The notes: generated by a model not told the origin, from the letters alone. A DNA stretch of 64,000 bases from Protonemura montana (GCA_947568835.1 OX387604.1:15219076-15283075), one strand, 5' to 3'. Shown: positions 1-12,256, counted from the stretch's first letter. Translations and numbers: made by a program.

Positions 1-1264
1 TTAGACATTTCTTCGTTCTTGCTAGAGTTATAGAGGCCTATCACGTTTATTCATGTTTTGTTTGACAAAATCACCATTACACTCAATAGTTCGACTGTTG
101 TGCGCCGCCTACTAATATATGCTGGCAACTCCTTCCTTACACATATTGCTAATCCACCCCCCTGCTGCCCCTGTCTCTTCGGAACTCTTGGAATTCCGTT
201 ATAGGGAAGATTTCTTTATCGTGGTGGTCCGCTGTTAACTAGGTTTTGGTGGCTATTACTATATCTGGTTTATGCAGTTCTATCAGTATGAACAAATATC
301 ATTATACAAATATGTTTGGACTTAAAAAAAAGGACTTTTTAACTGTATTACGGCATGTTCGTTTGTAGTGATTGTGGTTGCATGATATTCTTCAAGATTT
401 GTAAAATATGGATATGCTACGTTCTATGTGACAGTCAACCAACGACTGCATCAACAAGGCAGAATAAAATATGGATGAATTATTGACATTCCTAGTAGCA
501 TGGTAAACATTACATTTATTTTACTTTTTTGCATACAAATGTTAATAAGCTACAAAATATAATATTTTTGTCAATGTCTGTTCATGGTAGATTACAAAGG
601 ATTAACAAGGCATAATATACACATTTTTGGTTAGAATATGCTGATATATTCTAGATTATTATTAGATTATTACTTGTAGGCCATAATTTTAATCACAAGG
701 TTAACCTCGGCACTAATCGGTATTTAGCATATAATATATTTTGAATTACCTGGTCTTTTGAAAATAATATTGTGCATTAGTTTGTGCTTTTAGATATAAA
801 ATACGATTTTATGCAGTATTGATTGTACATTTGCTTCTAAGGCTGCGTTCTCGTTAACATAATATAAACCTATCTCGCCAAATTGTCTACCAAGATTTAC
901 AACTCTTTGGAAATCTGCCAGATGCAGTAATCATTTATGCTTATAATGGAGAAAACTAAAGCGAACTCCAAGGGAAGTTTCTCCGAGTCCGCGTACGTCA
1001 CCAATTTGTTACGACTAGTGAAAGAATTAAGCAGAATACTTAGAGCATAGACAGATTAGGTATTCAACTAGATACTTGCAATTATGCTGGTCTTATGTCA
1101 CACTTTGCAAAATATGATTAGTCAACCTATTGAAATTAAAGGCTCTAAACCAAAGTGTGGAGGAATGAAACAAGAAAATTGCAAGTCATATAAAAGGAGA
1201 CAAGACGATTAGCACACGTGCTCAAAGAGAGGCTTCTGAATTGAGTAACATTCAGGAAAGCAAT
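1..1264. other. Gene-free flank downstream of ZNF367
   Basis: AT-rich sequence with no frame resembling a known protein. It lies 3' of the minus-strand ZNF367 gene and probably holds its 3' UTR. A minus-strand AATAAA (TTTATT on plus, 515-520) is a candidate polyadenylation signal, though the resulting UTR would be long (about 745 bases). Nothing else recognisable. Confidence 0.4.
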
Positions 1265-4085
1265 TCACAGCTGCATATACCGAGGCTGGGACAGATTGAG
1301 AGCCATCCCCGCTGGCTCTTTCGCTTTGGCCAGTTGCATCAATGCCAGAGCTCCCATCCACTTCAAATTGTCCTCCGTAACCACAGGGCCATCGGTTTTC
1401 TTCTTTGCTTCAGCAGATATATTTTCTGGGTAGGCCAGCATGAGGACAGAAGGGCGAGATTGGGTGATTTCCTCATATGAATCATTCCACTGAAGAGGTT
1501 GTGCCAATGCATGCTTTTCCCCCCAGAGTGATTGGTCTAGACAAGCTTCTCGGAGCCACCTCTTCTTGGGCTGCTCCTGTCTCTGCGACAGGCTTGATAC
1601 TCGCTTGTTCCGCCGATTTTCTTCAGGAGAATAGCAATCATCAGTGCTCACATTTTCTGTGCCATCTGAATCCACAGACTCGTTGAGTAGCTTCGTTCGA
1701 TATCTCGTGTGACTCAACATCTGGTTCTTTCGCGGAGATTTGTGGACGTTTTCTTGCTGCTCCATTTCGCTCATCAAGCCTTTACAGATCTTTAGTTTTC
1801 TCACTTTTTCGTTGTCAGATTTATTTTCCAGTTCTGATTTTCGGTTTTTTGGCTTCCTTTCTGATGATGAAGATGGTATTCTTTCTTCTCGATCTCTTTT
1901 GTATCTAGAATAAAAAAGATACATTTTTTACATAGGATTGACATTGGCGAAGATTTCTGCTAGTCTTCAATGGAATAAATACAACCAAATTTTCTCTTAG
2001 TACTCACTGAAGCAATGGAGAGACTTCATATTTATTATTAAGCTTCTTTAAAAAATATTTACGACCAAACCTCTTAGTCAAAAACCATTTTGTCCAATTA
2101 AGTAACAAGTTCATGGAGACGATAACACAGCATTGCTTAATTACATATTTTTGGTCAAAATTTTACTGTCAAAGGTCTGTCAGATTCAAACTTATCATAG
2201 GTAGGTTGACTCATCAAAGAAAAGTCTAATTATATCCAAAAATTGTTTCAAGAACAAAAGACTAACATATCTCTGTGTTTACCTGTCTAGCCAGCGTAAC
2301 ACATCGTTGGATTGTTGAGGGTTGGATCCAACCGATCTCAAGACAAAGTCACCGCTCCTTTGCAGCGTTGAATATGGGTGGTCAGGACAGTGTCTGTTTG
2401 CATGTGTAAACCTCATCTCACATCCTTGGTGAGAGCAAATGAATGGTTTCTCTCCTGTGTGAAGTCGTTGATGTGTCTTGAGCTGCCCACTTTGTGTAAA
2501 TGCTTTCGTACAACCAGGGTAGTCGCAAGTGTAAGGTCGTTCTCCTGCAGACAAAATGAACCCTTTAGTGCCTGGATATTTAGAAACACATTTTTTGAAA
2601 CACTGTTCAGAAGCTTACAAAATAATTGGTGGCTTGCAGACCCTTTCATTTTACATTTAAAAAATCAACATTTGAAGAAAATTGGGGGCTTCAAAATACT
2701 ATAGCACAAAGGTGTCTTATACCCATGGTGCAGCACTGCATATAGGCTGCTGTAAATTTAACATTTTTTGACAAACAATTATTAATTCAGAAAATATGAG
2801 GTATGTACAACATTTTATTCATTAAATTCAAGTTTAAGCGTTAACGAGATGGATCCATCTGCTTTGCCTGAACTAGTTATTTATGTTTGGCATTGTTTAA
2901 AACAGTACAACTCTCATGTCATTTGTTGTGTCTTATCTGTTTAGCTATTTTGTTTTGAGAGTAAATAGTGTGGAAGAGGCTAAGTAACAGTACAATATTA
3001 CCATTTTACCTACGTTTAAAAATCTTTACTAGAGTAGGCCCATACAACTACAATGTAATTGTCAGTAGCCAATAAACAAATAAACACTCCAAGATGGTTG
3101 CAAATGGAACCAGCACTCTTACAACCATCTTACTACACTGAGGTAGGACTTTGGCGTTTTAAACAAATAATTCACTGCTTCAAACATCGTTGGAGCACCG
3201 ACAGCACACACGCCAATGACATGTTTCCATTTTTAGCCGTATGCGTTAAGGATTCAGTTCACTTTATCAAATATTTGTTGTGCAAATGTTCTAGTACTGT
3301 TTAAATACGCGATCATTTCGAAGTCTTGGTGGAACCTTTCCGGGACCGCGAGAGCCAGTTTGAGAACCACTGTGTTAGATTCAAGAAATACCAAATAAGA
3401 CGAATATTTGGGCCAGTCAATTATCCTGCTCACATCCTCCGGGAAGGTAATAAACAGACGAGATAATTCCAGGACCTGCTATATTAATAAATCTGAGCAT
3501 TATCTCTAGTCTGTTATAGGTTCTATTGGCAAGTTGCGAACAATTATTTCTCACAACTTACTGAAATAGGCACACAAATCACAAATCAATTAACTGCGGT
3601 GCAATCACAGCATTATCACAGGAAAACAGTTAATTCTATAGCTTTTAGAATGTGTTCAAATGTGCCTGTAGTTCAAAGAAAATTAACTAGAACCTTTGCC
3701 TCATAAAAAATGTGGGGCATTTATAAAATGACCGGCAATTACCTGTATGTGTTCGCAAGTGTGCTTGCAAAGATTTTTCACGTGGAAATACTCGGTTGCA
3801 ATATCGGCATTTGATAACGCTAGGTGAGGTAGATCCTTCTACCATTAGAGTAGTAATAACATCCGCTCTGGGTCTGCCTCTTTTACTTTCTTGTCTTGAT
3901 GTGCCTGATTGGAATTCTGGAGAGCCTGGGCTGCAAGAACTGGATGGGCTCAGCTTGATATCTCTAGCCTCATTTCCCCAATTCCACGGACAGAGAACAG
4001 AATCTGACAATGTTGAAGTATCCTGTAAATCATAATCACTGTCTCCTTGCTCCATATCCGATCTTCTCGGTGTTTTAAAGGCCAT
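1265..4085 (-). CDS. ZNF367: Zinc finger protein ZNF367-like, three coding exons
   Basis: Predicted nuclear C2H2 transcription factor of 414 aa. Exons in transcript order: 4085-3743, 2544-2283, 1904-1265; both introns have GT-AG ends and the frame joins cleanly. Recognised by the order of conserved blocks: a CPWNWG motif (about residues 32-37) near a KLSP block, a GRPRAD motif (70-75), zinc finger 1 beginning CRYCNRVFPREKSLQAH (93-109), then fingers 2 and 3 (about 116-172) with the characteristic FTQSGQLKTHQRLHTGEKPF and FTHANRHCP stretches, then WLDRYKRDREE and a C-terminal GALALMQLAKA helix. All match vertebrate ZNF367 in order. The start chosen is the ATG in MAFKTPRR; upstream in-frame codons have no ATG. 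The region between the fingers and the C-terminal helix is rich in charged residues and poorly conserved. ZNF367 is linked in vertebrates to cell-cycle and erythroid gene regulation; function here is inferred. Confidence 0.9.
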
Positions 4086-5359
4086 GATAAGCAACGCTCA
4101 CTTTCCAGGACCTCGTCCTCACCACACTTCGGCAATCTATACCTTTCCCACTTGTTTTGTTTAGCGCCAATATCATGTTTACAAATTTACGCGCGTGTGC
4201 CTAAAACATGTGCCGGGATGGGCGGACTTTCGGTACACGTCCTTGAATTAAAGTAAGCCTACACAGATATCTGTGTAGATATTCACCTTTTAATGGCTAT
4301 ATGTAGTGTTTCCACCAAATCACTTCGCAAAACATTATAACATAAATATACTCAACAGTTCGGGGACAAATGCTATTTATTTAATAATCAGCACATGGAA
4401 ACAGAAATGACAAACGTCATTCATTTTGAAAACTCCGCCGGAAAAAAAGAGGCAGTAATACCATCAAAAATCATGTGTACTTATAGGTTTAAAAGAATAA
4501 ACAAATATTTAGAGGTATATTTATTATAAGCCTAGTAAAAAATTAATTTTTTTTTTAATATTCATGTGCTTGCTTCTTTTTTCTATTAAAATGGTTAATG
4601 TGTATTTATCTTAAATTTGAGAAATATCTTGTGTATTAAGTATAGAAATATCACTTAAAATTGGTGACGCCTACTAGCCCAGCGACTATCGGTCGCAAGC
4701 GCCGATGCGGGAATATTTGTAACTCGGTTGGCGGCAAACATTTTGGCGGTAAATAAGAATACACTTCTACGTCTCATTGAGACGCTTGAGCTACGAGCAG
4801 AAGAAATTATTCGCGATAAATTAACTTTGTGTTACTACTAATGATGTTACTCAAACTCATGTTCCCTGTTCTACTTAGCTAACTCTTTCTTGACGTTTCC
4901 CTATTTTACTTAGTACTATTTGATATAATTAATTTAATTTTACATTTTTTATGTGAATAGGGTACGTCGTAGTTGTGTGAGCCGAAAGAGAATAATAATA
5001 GTTGTTTTATTGCGTAGATAACATCGTAATATGGCAATCGTTCCTAGCTAAAGAATCACATTTCATAGATCACAGATCACAGATCACAAATTCAGAATCA
5101 TCACAGATTTACAACCTCTGTCGTCCAAATACTAAAAAACAAACAAGCTGATCATAAAAAACTGAAAGAAAAGTCATAGGGTAAAAGCTTATCAAACTAA
5201 AACATTTATTTGTTACTACACAAAAATATATTGTCTTTGACCATGTCTAATTAAAAAAATACATATATCATATAAGCACTTCTCTATCAGATATTGCCTG
5301 AGCTCAGATTTAAAATCGCTACCTTCCTTCTCTTTAATTGTCGCGTTGAACAGTTTTGA
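4086..5359. other. ZNF367 5' region and intergenic DNA
   Basis: The first ~200 bases upstream of the ZNF367 start (to about 4300) should contain its promoter and 5' UTR; no clear TATA box was identified. The remainder is AT-rich with short direct repetition (for example a triple run of ATCACAG-like words at 5068-5090). No coding sequence recognised. Confidence 0.35.
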
Positions 5360-6345
5360 GCCGACTTAGATAGGGTTTGATTTGAAGATTTCTCTGATGT
5401 GTTTTTCAAGACAGGACTCGTTTCTTCTTCTGGTGTCGTGTGAGTGATAGGTCCCGATTGTACTTAGCAGCTTTGGGTTTTCTTTGATATACACGATGCT
5501 GCAATAGATGCATACGCATGGTAGCGTGAGCATTTTCAATTTCCTGAAGAGCGGTAGTCTTTTATGTAGACCTCTGCGCAGGGGTTGCTTCTTGCGCCCG
5601 CCATGGTCAGCACGCACCTTTTCTGCAAAAGGAAAACACGACGTGCATTATGTGAGTTTCTCCAAAAGGTGATACCATAACGTAATTTGGATTCAATTTG
5701 CGAGAAGTAAAGCAGCCTAACTACTTCAGGGCTTGTTACTACCTTGATTTTTCTGAGAAGATGGCAGTCGGAAGCGATTTTCTTGCAAAGAGTATCGGTG
5801 TGCGACTTCCATTCGAGCGTGTTTTCCAGCTTGATTCCCAGGAAAGAAACCTTTTTATGTTCAGGAATGCTCTTCTTGTCCATATTAATCAGTGTACTGT
5901 TGTTGTGTAAGTGGCGGAGTGGTGTGAAATGCATCATTACTGTATTTTTCTTGTTCTTGTTTCTACGTCTTCATAATCTGCACAGTAGTCTTGCATTTGC
6001 TGCACTGCTATTGAGCCTCACTGACTGAGGCATATTTGCTTTTCTGCGTCCGATTTGTTTGATGATACATCGATGATGAGTTGCGTAGGGTCATTTGCAT
6101 ACAGAGTTAGAGTACCAACTTTAGCATACGTCGCGAGATCAGCTGTAAACAGCGTAAACAGAACTGGCGATATTGTGGGCCCTTATGGCAATCCGACATT
6201 CGTTGTTGTTTCTTCTGAGAGTGTTGTCCCGTTCGGGCCGTGGAGTACTACTGTCTGGAGGTAGGTTTCGATCCAAGCTTTCGCGTACCCGGTAATTCCC
6301 ATTGCTTCAAGTTTTTTAAGATGTAGGGCTAAGGAATATGATAGA
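5360..6345 (-). mobile_element. Dead non-LTR retrotransposon (LINE) fragment, reverse transcriptase to C-terminus
   Basis: Read on the minus strand from about 6345 down to 5366 there is a broken reverse transcriptase open frame. Visible blocks in order: WIETYLQ, a TNVGLP/GPTISPVLFTL block (normally VPQGS..GPLLF) with an in-frame stop where Q is expected, then LYANDPTQL where the catalytic box is normally YADDTQ, and after a break FLGIKLENTLEWKSHTDTL, LLYFSQIESKLRYGITFW, LLQKRCVLTMAGA and LTLPCVCIY, typical of the region after RT in Jockey/CR1-group LINEs. Stops, frame changes and the D-to-N change in the catalytic motif show it is inactive. No 5' portion or target-site duplication identified. 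Confidence 0.75.
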
Positions 6346-7734
6346 ATTAAACCAACATAATAATAATTATTATAGTAATTATAGTAAAATAATGTCAGAT
6401 AATAATGACAAATTAAAGAAATAATAAGAATTATGTGGTAATCACATATACGTAGCTGGTCTAAGTGGATAGGAAAAAGTTGTATCGATAAAATGGTAGG
6501 GGCGCACCAATTTTGTGGTTGGTATGTTAAACTAAGGAATTATTCTTATGTATAATAGGGGTTTTGGATGAGAAAAGATGACGCAGGGAAGTGATCGGGG
6601 CATAGTGGTTGTTCAGCGTCTAACGACTTGAAGGCATTGCATATATCTGTGTACATTTTATATAATTCTCTCTGATTTGACCCCTCCGCTGAGCAACTGG
6701 AAATACCGGCATAATTTTCTTATTTTGTATAGTTGGTGTTTGGAAAGACAGTGTAAGGATTGCATAAATGTGATAACCCTGCGCATGTCAAATAAAATAA
6801 ATACATGCGATAGTGAAAACAAATTGTGTCGGATCCCACACAATTAGGAGGGCACGTTGCAGGTAATTCTGATATTTTTCTTCAAAGTAGCTATACCTAC
6901 ATACTGATAGAGGGTTGCTGGCCATCAGATGTCACATTTTTCTCACATTAGAAATTAAATCCTTATCAAAACCGGCTAAGATGATAGTTACAGCATCACA
7001 GCATAAACCATAATTAATGTCTAGGAGCTGAAATGTCTAAAATCATTGATAACTGTTGTGTAAATAAAAGTGAGTTTTTTGTTCAATGTGTACCTACGCT
7101 GAGTCAATTTATTTATTATTCCGCAAATCAATTAAAAAGGCACGAAGGAACGTCTAGTATTTTACTGGGATAGGTACTAACTGCTACTGTTATTCAGGTG
7201 CATATAATATATATAACAGAGCACGGATAATTTAATTAATTATTCGATCATAATAATGAGCATAATTAATTATGATCATAGAAAAACGAAATGAAATACA
7301 ACGTGTGATTTAATTGTGTTCTTCTCGATGGCAGGGCTCATATAGTACTTGTTAAGTTTCATATTTCTGGCAGAAAGTTAATCCAGTTCCTGTCTAAATC
7401 CTTAGTAAGATACTAAGTGATCAGTTAATGATTTAAAAAGATAATGGTATTTAGAAATTGTTCTTTGTCGTTGTTGCAGTTCGCTGACCCAGCAGCTGTT
7501 CAGAATTGATCTCATATCAAATACAGCGAGGAGCAACCCTTTACCTCAGTTAAAAAAAGCAGATGAACAGAACTGCAGGTTGATTATATCATTGTTCAAA
7601 TACTGATCGTAATTAATAGAAAATCTCCATCTATACAGACCCGATTGTTTTTATAAACTGGCGTAACAACGAATATTTTTTTGGGTTTGATTCTATGCTG
7701 TAAGGTAACAATAGTTGGGAAATGTTGGGTGCAG

Positions 7735-7850
7735 GATTAGGGTGACCACACTCCCCGGTTTTTCCAAGACAGTCCTAGTTTTCAGGCATCTGTCCCGATG
7801 ACCCGAGAGACGCCACCCGAGACGCCAAAATCCCCCGTTTTTCATATTTA
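7735..7850. repeat. Possible DNA-transposon-derived repeat with GGGTGACCA / CCCGGTTTTT / GTCCCG words
   Basis: A short GC-richer patch carries the word order AGGGTGACCA, CCCCGGTTTTTCC, GACAGTCC and TGTCCCG. This resembles ends of some widespread hAT-type elements known from memory. There is no matching second end or target duplication that I could find, so the assignment is tentative. Confidence 0.2.
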
Positions 7851-8291
7851 TTCCTTATAGCCATTTTTATTAATTTATTAATTATTATTTCAATTCCACG
7901 TGTCTCCAGTCCAAATAACTTCTCCAACTTTAGTATGCTAAACACGTCATTGTCTCTCCTTATCGTGTTTTAGGACCAAAACACAGTTTTAACAGAGAAA
8001 AACTGCACACTTCATTTATAATTTACTTATATTTTATGTTTAATTAAGGTATTTTTGTTTAGGGTCCATTTAAACACTTTCCGATTGAAGTTAACATGAT
8101 TTTGAAAATGTCATCAAAGCTTTAATGAAATTGGTCAGTCGAAACAAAAAAATCGAACAAACAACTAAAACAGAAAATAAAACAAATAACTTGCATTTTT
8201 TTGCACGGAGAGTCAGAGTGAAGCGAGGCTCTTCTACAAAAACGGAAAATACAGCAAAAGTACAGTGAAAGGGTCCTTTTCCCCTCACACT

Positions 8292-8388
8292 GATTTCGGC
8301 GGAACCGGAATCGGATCCCGGACTGCGCGCAAACCCGTTCTAATACTAATTCCAAGATCAGCCTTAAGTCACCATCTTGCTAAACGAC
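8292..8388 (-). repeat. tRNA-like SINE relic
   Basis: On the minus strand from 8388 there is an A-box-like TAGCAAGATGG at tRNA position 8, followed about 60 bases later by a B-box-like GGGATCCGATTCC. The longer spacing fits a tRNA with a long variable arm (Leu/Ser type) or a degenerate SINE head. The arms do not form a convincing acceptor stem, so a functional tRNA is unlikely. Not alignable by eye to the other tRNA-like pieces. Confidence 0.35.
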
Positions 8389-9149
8389 ACTTTAACGGCA
8401 TGTTGACCCATACACCCAGCTCAAGTGATGCCTCCTTTAACTCGCTCACTATGCTAATCTAAGGCTGAATTTCACTTCAAGATTGTATATTTCACTACAA
8501 AGCTTTTCATAGCATTTTAATTTGTTAAATATTACTAAACATTTTCTTGCTTTCTTTACCAGTAGAATTCCACAAAATTGGATCGATTAAAGAAAGTATT
8601 GTTACATTTCCGGGTCCCAAACCGGGCGCAGATAAAGTTATGAAACGGCTGATAAGACCTTTTTCTCTCCGACATGATGAGAGGTAAGTGTTTTTTTTTA
8701 GTTTAAATAGCATTGACATTATTTTTTTTATTGCAAGTCCTTACAGTAAATGTAATTATCACAAGCAGAAAAAAAGTACATCTTATAAATCCCAGTATAA
8801 GATAGAATGCGCGTAAGGGTAGCTTATTTTGTTCTTTATTCCTTTGTTTTTCTTTGGAAAGGGGTATACTTTTATGATTCTTCCGGTATTTTCTGTTCAT
8901 TAAATATTTCGTCTATTTCGTACTGTAAACATTTTGCCATGTTGTAATGGACCATGGATGTTTCTTTTTTTAATTTAGGTTCTATGCATTTATGTTGAAA
9001 TTTGTGAAAACCGTTGTCATGGAAATTGTCTCGGAACTACGAAAGAGTTAGGTATATAAAATCCCAACATTTTTCGTTGTCATGGAAAATATATCTGCGA
9101 ATTGCAACAACAATGCGTCTGTACTTCATAACCTCCTAAACGCTAATTT

Positions 9150-9430
9150 ATAAAATTTGAAAATTTTCGTAAATTTTGAATAGTTTAAAACCTATTGGAC
9201 CGATTTTGATGAAATTAAAAAATTGGTCTAAATTAAAAACACAAAAATGTGCCCTGAAAATTTGGTCAAAATCGATGCAGGTGTTTTAACGCTAGAGCGC
9301 AAATAAACACAACTACACACAAAAAAAAACAAACAAACAAAAAAATATACACACCTTATTGATTTTTTTCTGTGGTAAGCTGGTAAGTGAAACTGGAGAC
9401 TTCGCTCCGCTCGCTTCGCTCATCAAAAAT
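9150..9430. repeat. Dispersed repeat family A, copy 1
   Basis: Shares a long stretch with copy 2 at 14340-14530: a ...TGTGCCCTG(A/C)AAATTTGGT... block, a GATGCAGG/GTGCAGG block, GCTAGAG(C/T)GC, a low-complexity ACACAAAC tract, GGTAAGTGAAA(C/T)TGGA and an end rich in TTCGCT...CGCTCATCAA. Both copies lie in the same orientation. The CACAAAC tract and the TTCGCT end suggest the 3' part of a transposon family; class unknown, no coding sequence. Confidence 0.6.
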
Positions 9431-9725
9431 GCTTATTTTCATTTATTGTTGAAAAAGGATTTATCTTTGGGAATAACGGAAATCTTTTTTCGAAATATTT
9501 CCTCCGCTTGATAAACTGAACTTCCAATTAGTTGCAATTTTTAACAAAGTTCAGTACAACGTACATTTTCGGAGAATAAACCTGGTGTGCCAAAAATAAA
9601 TCCTTTATACTCCTTTACACTCGATTTTTATACATTATAACTGAAGGAAAGGGTCATTAAATAGATGGAAAATTTGGTTAGTTTCCTCATTTTTCCTCCT
9701 ATTTTGTGACTTAGTCTCTCTGAGA

Positions 9726-9880
9726 ATCTCAAATAACCTGAATATAGCATAGCATCCAGCCAGCTGATCTCAAACAACCTGGATAGTTCATAGGATCCAG
9801 TCAGCTGATCTCAAACAACCTGGATAGAGCATAGGATCCAGCCAGCTGATCTCAAACAACGTGGATAGAGCATAGGATTC
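9726..9880 (+). repeat. Tandem array, 41-bp unit, four copies
   Basis: Units beginning ATCTCAAA(C/T)AAC start at 9726, 9767, 9808 and 9849, an exact 41-bp spacing. The unit contains TGGATAG..CATAGGATCCAGCCAGCTG. The fourth unit is cut at about 9880 where the foldback element starts, and a further GCATAGGATCCA fragment reappears at 10059, so the array looks interrupted by an insertion. Confidence 0.85.
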
Positions 9881-10011
9881 AAGAAAAACTATTTGAAATG
9901 GGTTTTGAATGCTAAGTAAAAGGCTACTAAATTTCCCGACGTTTATATACTATACTAGTTATACTAGTTACTTCTTCAAGGATTCAAAACCCATTTCAAA
10001 TAGTTTTTCTT
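9881..10011. mobile_element. Foldback element with perfect 30-bp inverted repeats
   Basis: Bases 9881-9910 are the exact reverse complement of 9982-10011 (30 of 30 by eye), separated by a 71-base loop containing two TATACTAGTTA-like words. The size (131 bp) and perfect arms suit a MITE or a recently formed foldback. No clean target-site duplication touches the arms, but GCATAGGAT occurs at 9869-9877 and again at 10059-10067, so the inserted segment may extend to about 10058. No protein coded. Confidence 0.65.
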
Positions 10012-10064
10012 ACAACTAGTGCTAAGGATAAATCAAGTAGACATGAGTCTAAAAACCAGCATAG

Positions 10065-10269
10065 GATCCACCCAGCCGGCCAGGTATATGCCAGCTTTCT
10101 CTTTAAGGTGAGGCAAGGGTCAATTCAGCACCAGAATCTCCCTTCTAGGTGAAGCAAGATTAATGTCAACACCGAGTTCTACCTTATAGGTGAGGCAAAG
10201 TTCATGTCATCACCTGAATCTATCTTCTAGGTGAGACAATGTTTATTTCAGCACTGGGTCAATACCTGG
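10065..10269 (+). repeat. Second tandem array, also 41-bp period
   Basis: Units carrying AGGTGA(G/A)(G/A)CAA start at 10106, 10147, 10188 and 10229, again exactly 41 bp apart, each with a TCA..CACC..AATCT tail; a weaker unit precedes them from about 10065. The unit sequence differs from the array at 9726 although the period is the same. Non-coding. Confidence 0.75.
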
Positions 10270-10639
10270 TCAAGGACATCTGTTCTACTCTAGGACGTAA
10301 CCGCTGAAACCTGTAATCGTCTGGCGACAAAAAAGAACAACAAATAATTAATTACGGTTTTACTTTGCTGCTAGGTTAAGGCAGCAGCAAATCTGATTCA
10401 GCAACCAGCACTTTTAGCAATCCATAATGTTTTAAAGCTTTTTCTTAGAAAAATAAATTTTACCAAAAATGGATGTCCGCTATCGGGATGAGAATTTTGA
10501 CCCCCTGCGCTTGAAGCAATAATTCAGTCGCCCGGCCACTAAGCGATAACTGGTTGCGTTTTTTTTGTGCCTATAAATTGGTACGTGACAATACCAGCAT
10601 GCGATAGCTGAGCGAGTAATATCCGATTACTGATCGATC

Positions 10640-10745
10640 TCCAATATTAATTGATTAAGTTCGTTTGATACCCAACAGGCTGCGCTAACGATCACGTTGC
10701 GTCTTAACTCGACTGCGGGTTCGGTGATACTTGTTACAAGACCAG
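10640..10745. repeat. Dispersed repeat family B, copy 1
   Basis: About 87 bases align without gaps to 11750-11855, from AATTGAT(T/C)AAGT to TTCGGTGATACTTGTT, with roughly 14-17 mismatches concentrated in the middle. The last ~35 bases are almost identical. Both read as short open frames on the minus strand sharing TSITEPAVEL, but absence of indels explains that. Further downstream both have an AGTGGCCG word. Class unknown. Confidence 0.6.
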
Positions 10746-11282
10746 AGGACAAGTGATTATGTTTCACCACCTGACGGGCTCTGTAGTCTTGCTCTTTTAC
10801 GTCGAATCTTGGCAAACGTCTGAAGTTCTTTTTCAGAGTGGCCGAAAGCTGGTGTCAAGTTTTGTTCTTGAGCGGTCCTTTTTCTCTCTATGCAATAAGT
10901 GAGAAGAATTTTGAAAGTCTCCGTTGAATCTGCCATAAATTGAGAAGCGACAGTGTCGGACTGGCCAGGGCAGCCAGGCGGAAAATGCCGCCGGGGCCTC
11001 CAGCCGGCCGGGGCCCCTGGGGCCCCCATTTACAATAAGGAAGTTGTTTAAAACATTTTTTGATTTATAGTCATTTGATTATGTTGTCTTAATATTGCAA
11101 ATAGCCAGTGCTTGTTATCATTGAGCCACGCTGCCCTGATGGTAACAGGTTGGTGGAAGTCGTATATAAACACTTGATTTTAGACTTGGCAAAAAAAAAT
11201 CATGATAGTTATATTTCGGATCATCTCTTCCCATCCCTTCACTTGATCTATGTTCCAGGTGAAGGGCTTTGAAAGACAAAAG

Positions 11283-11354
11283 TGGGAGGTGCCGGGAAGC
11301 GAACTGCGGACCTCACGCATTGGAAATCACGATCATCTCACTGCGCTACGAGGA
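11283..11354 (-). repeat. tRNA-like SINE head
   Basis: Minus strand from 11354: A-box TAGCGCAGTGAG at tRNA position 8 and B-box GCAGTTCGCTTCC near position 52, exactly tRNA spacing. The acceptor ends do not pair, so this is probably a tRNA-derived SINE head and not a working tRNA gene. A T-run (AAAA on plus at 11279) follows the 3' end. Body and tail of the SINE were not delimited. Confidence 0.5.
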
Positions 11355-11443
11355 CACATATGCTGTTCTTGATTTGTTATCAACATGCAAGTCAATAAAA
11401 CAAGATGTAAATAAATCACTTCTAGCAGTAATATTTATGTGTG

Positions 11444-11508
11444 AATCCTGATGGGTAGGCCACTCATCGTACACGTGTGCACTGACGTCGTGTTTACAGT
11501 CCAGGCGT
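11444..11508 (+). repeat. Dispersed repeat family C, copy 1
   Basis: Near-identical to 14552-14615: AATCC(T/C)GATG(G/A)GTAGGCCAC(T/A)CATCG, then TACACGTGTGCAC, then CCAGGC. Same orientation, about 3.1 kb apart. Class unknown. Confidence 0.6.
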
Positions 11509-11749
11509 TGGGTGTGCAGTCACTTCAATTTCCACTAAAAAATATTGAAAAATAAATGGACGTTTTTACGTTTCTTACGTTTATTCTTGATTTTTGAAGA
11601 TTCGCCCATACTGTGGTCTATGGGGTAGTTTGCACCCCCGAACACGATGGGCTATTATGGGCACGATTCCGTAATTTAATAGCTTCAAGGTTGGCAGCTC
11701 AGCAAGGTGGGTACACGGGTTACCGACCGATGGCCGTGATTTATTGACA

Positions 11750-11855
11750 TTTTAATTGATCAAGTACATTTGATATCCAACAGATTGCGTTTGCGATCAC
11801 TGTGTGCTTTAACTCGACTGCTGGTTCGGTGATACTTGTTTGGTATGGTTGGCCA
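11750..11855. repeat. Dispersed repeat family B, copy 2
   Basis: Partner of 10640-10745, same orientation, 1.1 kb away. See that entry for the alignment. The flanking sequence is unrelated apart from a later GAGTGGCCG word. Confidence 0.6.
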
Positions 11856-12256
11856 GGAGACCTACCTTCGAACAACGGCGTTCGACTGGCGTTTCTCCAG
11901 TCGGGCTTCAAGGCTTGCATTTTCGCGTCAGATCGTGGCAACTGGTGAAAGCCCATATTTTTGGAGTGGCCGTGGCCTTAGCACTGCTTGGTGTTGGGGT
12001 CAGGTCCGGCATTTACACATTGTGTAGAAGCGAAACCTTCTTCTCTATTAGCGCATGGTTGAAATCGTAGTGGTGGTGCTGTTGGTTATATCGCTTGATT
12101 ATATCATATATAATATTATTGTTATTACCAATATATTGTACCAATTATACCAATATTGTTTCGTCGATGCTATCACCCCCTGGTAGTCAGGCTAGGAACT
12201 AAAACATATTTTTTTTTTTTTCTTGCCCTGGAGAATGATTGGTGTGATTAAAAAAA

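Larger units (their letters stand above)
6346..9149. other. Gene-free AT-rich interval
   Basis: No open frame here resembles a known protein. It contains local AT-rich inverted sequence (around 7200-7285), a possible hAT-like repeat (7735-7850) and a tRNA-like SINE relic (8292-8388), described separately. The rest is unassigned. Confidence 0.3.
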
